Origin: Metabacillus bambusae
GTDB taxonomy: Bacteria > Bacillota > Bacilli > Bacillales > Bacillaceae
DNA: 64,000 nucleotides
Assembly (NCBI RefSeq): GCF_017497975.1
Contig: NZ_JAGDEL010000012.1
Location: forward strand, 62,001 to 126,000
Reading direction: 5' to 3'
Position 1 is the first letter of the stretch, and each line of letters begins with the position of its first letter. Made by a program: the position numbers and the translations under genes. Of the stretch, positions 63,509 to 64,000 are shown one piece after another. Below the pieces are notes generated by a model, which worked only from the letters and a program-made list of their open reading frames with translations, had not been told where the DNA came from and did no database searches.

Positions 63509-64000
63509 ATGAGTAATGCCGAATTAGAAGCATTAAGAGAGAGAGCAGATGAGATTAACTTACAAATTTTGAAGCTGATTAATGAGCGAGGAAGAGTTGT
63601 ACAGGAAATTGGAAAAGCGAAGGAAGCACAAGGTGTAAATCGTTATGATCCTGTACGTGAGCGCAAAATGTTAAACAGCATTAAAGAATATAATGATGGT
63701 CCTTTTTTAGATTCAACTTTGCAGCATATTTTCAAAGAAATCTTTAAAGCAGGTCTTGAATTGCAAGAAGACGACCACAGCAAGGCATTACTTGTATCTC
63801 GTAAGAAAAAGCCAGAAGATACAATTGTTGAAGTTAATGGCGTAAGAATCGGTGATGGAAGCCAATCGTTTATCATTGGACCATGTGCGGTTGAAAGCTA
63901 TGAGCAAACTGCTGCTGTTGCTGAGCAGGCTGTGAAACAGGGAGTTAAAATTCTTCGTGGTGGAGCTTTTAAACCTCGTACAAGTCCATATGATTTCCAA
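63509..64000 (+). CDS. aroA: Chorismate mutase/DAHP synthase AroA (N-terminal part, cut by window end)
   Basis: 164 codons are present. Residues 1-90 are an AroQ chorismate mutase domain ([51 protein letters not shown]). From about residue 110 the type I-beta DAHP synthase begins ([32 protein letters not shown]). The enzyme starts the shikimate pathway and the mutase domain acts as its feedback sensor. GAAGGGATGAGAG precedes the ATG. The gene follows ytxJ, as in B. subtilis. Confidence 0.97.
   Translation, partial: MSNAELEALRERADEINLQILKLINERGRVVQEIGKAKEAQGVNRYDPVRERKMLNSIKEYNDGPFLDSTLQHIFKEIFKAGLELQEDDHSKALLVSRKKKPEDTIVEVNGVRIGDGSQSFIIGPCAVESYEQTAAVAEQAVKQGVKILRGGAFKPRTSPYDFQ

Overview
The window is a chromosomal segment of a low-GC, Gram-positive, spore-forming Bacillaceae. 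Evidence: AGGAGG-type ribosome binding sites with many TTG/GTG starts, sigma-A promoters, a leuS T-box leader, a Cse60-type sporulation protein, and gene order that follows the B. subtilis ytoA-to-aroA region (ytoA-ytpA-ytpB, ytqAB, ytr, yttB, leuS-ytwF, ythPQ, pbuO, ytlP-ytlQ-ytlR, amyX-ytmP-ytzH-trmB, ytnP-ytzB-ytoP, ytpPQ-sftA-murC-ytxGHJ-aroA). Family and order comparisons are from memory. No tRNA, rRNA, CRISPR or phage was seen.

Layout. 0-6.5 kb: YtoA, the lipid genes ytpA/ytpB, a class D beta-lactamase, ytqBA, ytzC. 6.4-10.8 kb: a YtrA-type GntR repressor with its perfect operator and two ABC transporters (cell-envelope stress type). 10.9-17 kb: GNAT, YttB-type MFS exporter, then a sigma-54 activator, two 16-bp candidate enhancer sites, a -24/-12 promoter, a collapsed scoA/scoB remnant, a GntP-type permease and 3-hydroxybutyrate dehydrogenase. 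17-25.3 kb: T-box-leuS, rhodanese, Cse60, YtfP flavoprotein, MurJ-type flippase, RsuA-type pseudouridine synthase. 25.6-36 kb: YtzE, YthPQ, Map, an ArsR-type regulator, frameshifted PbuO purine permease with PurBox-like sites, PepV, MFS, cysteine synthase. 36-45.4 kb: ThpR with a CidA/LrgB pair, YtlQ, YtlR, pullulanase, YtmP, YtzH, TrmB, frameshifted YtnP. 45.5-54.6 kb: YtzB, YtoP, DUF84 NTPase, an orphan lipoprotein, YtpP, YtpQ, SftA and an unknown protein. 55-64 kb: MurC, FHA-winged-helix regulator, GDPD, an ABC transporter, M29 aminopeptidase, ytxGHJ behind a sigma-B-like promoter, and the start of aroA (DAHP synthase/chorismate mutase), cut by the window edge.

The intergenic spaces hold four families of short non-coding repeats: a long-hairpin element sitting right after terminators (A), two MITE-like families with terminal inverted repeats (B about 220 bp, C about 180 bp), and GGGGACAGTCCCC palindromes (D). 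The two frameshifted genes (pbuO, ytnP) both break at poly-A runs one base too long, so they may be sequencing errors, slippage sites or true lesions. No wholly new system is evident. The most informative locus is the sigma-54 ketone-body cluster, whose CoA-transferase genes have decayed while promoter, permease and dehydrogenase remain.
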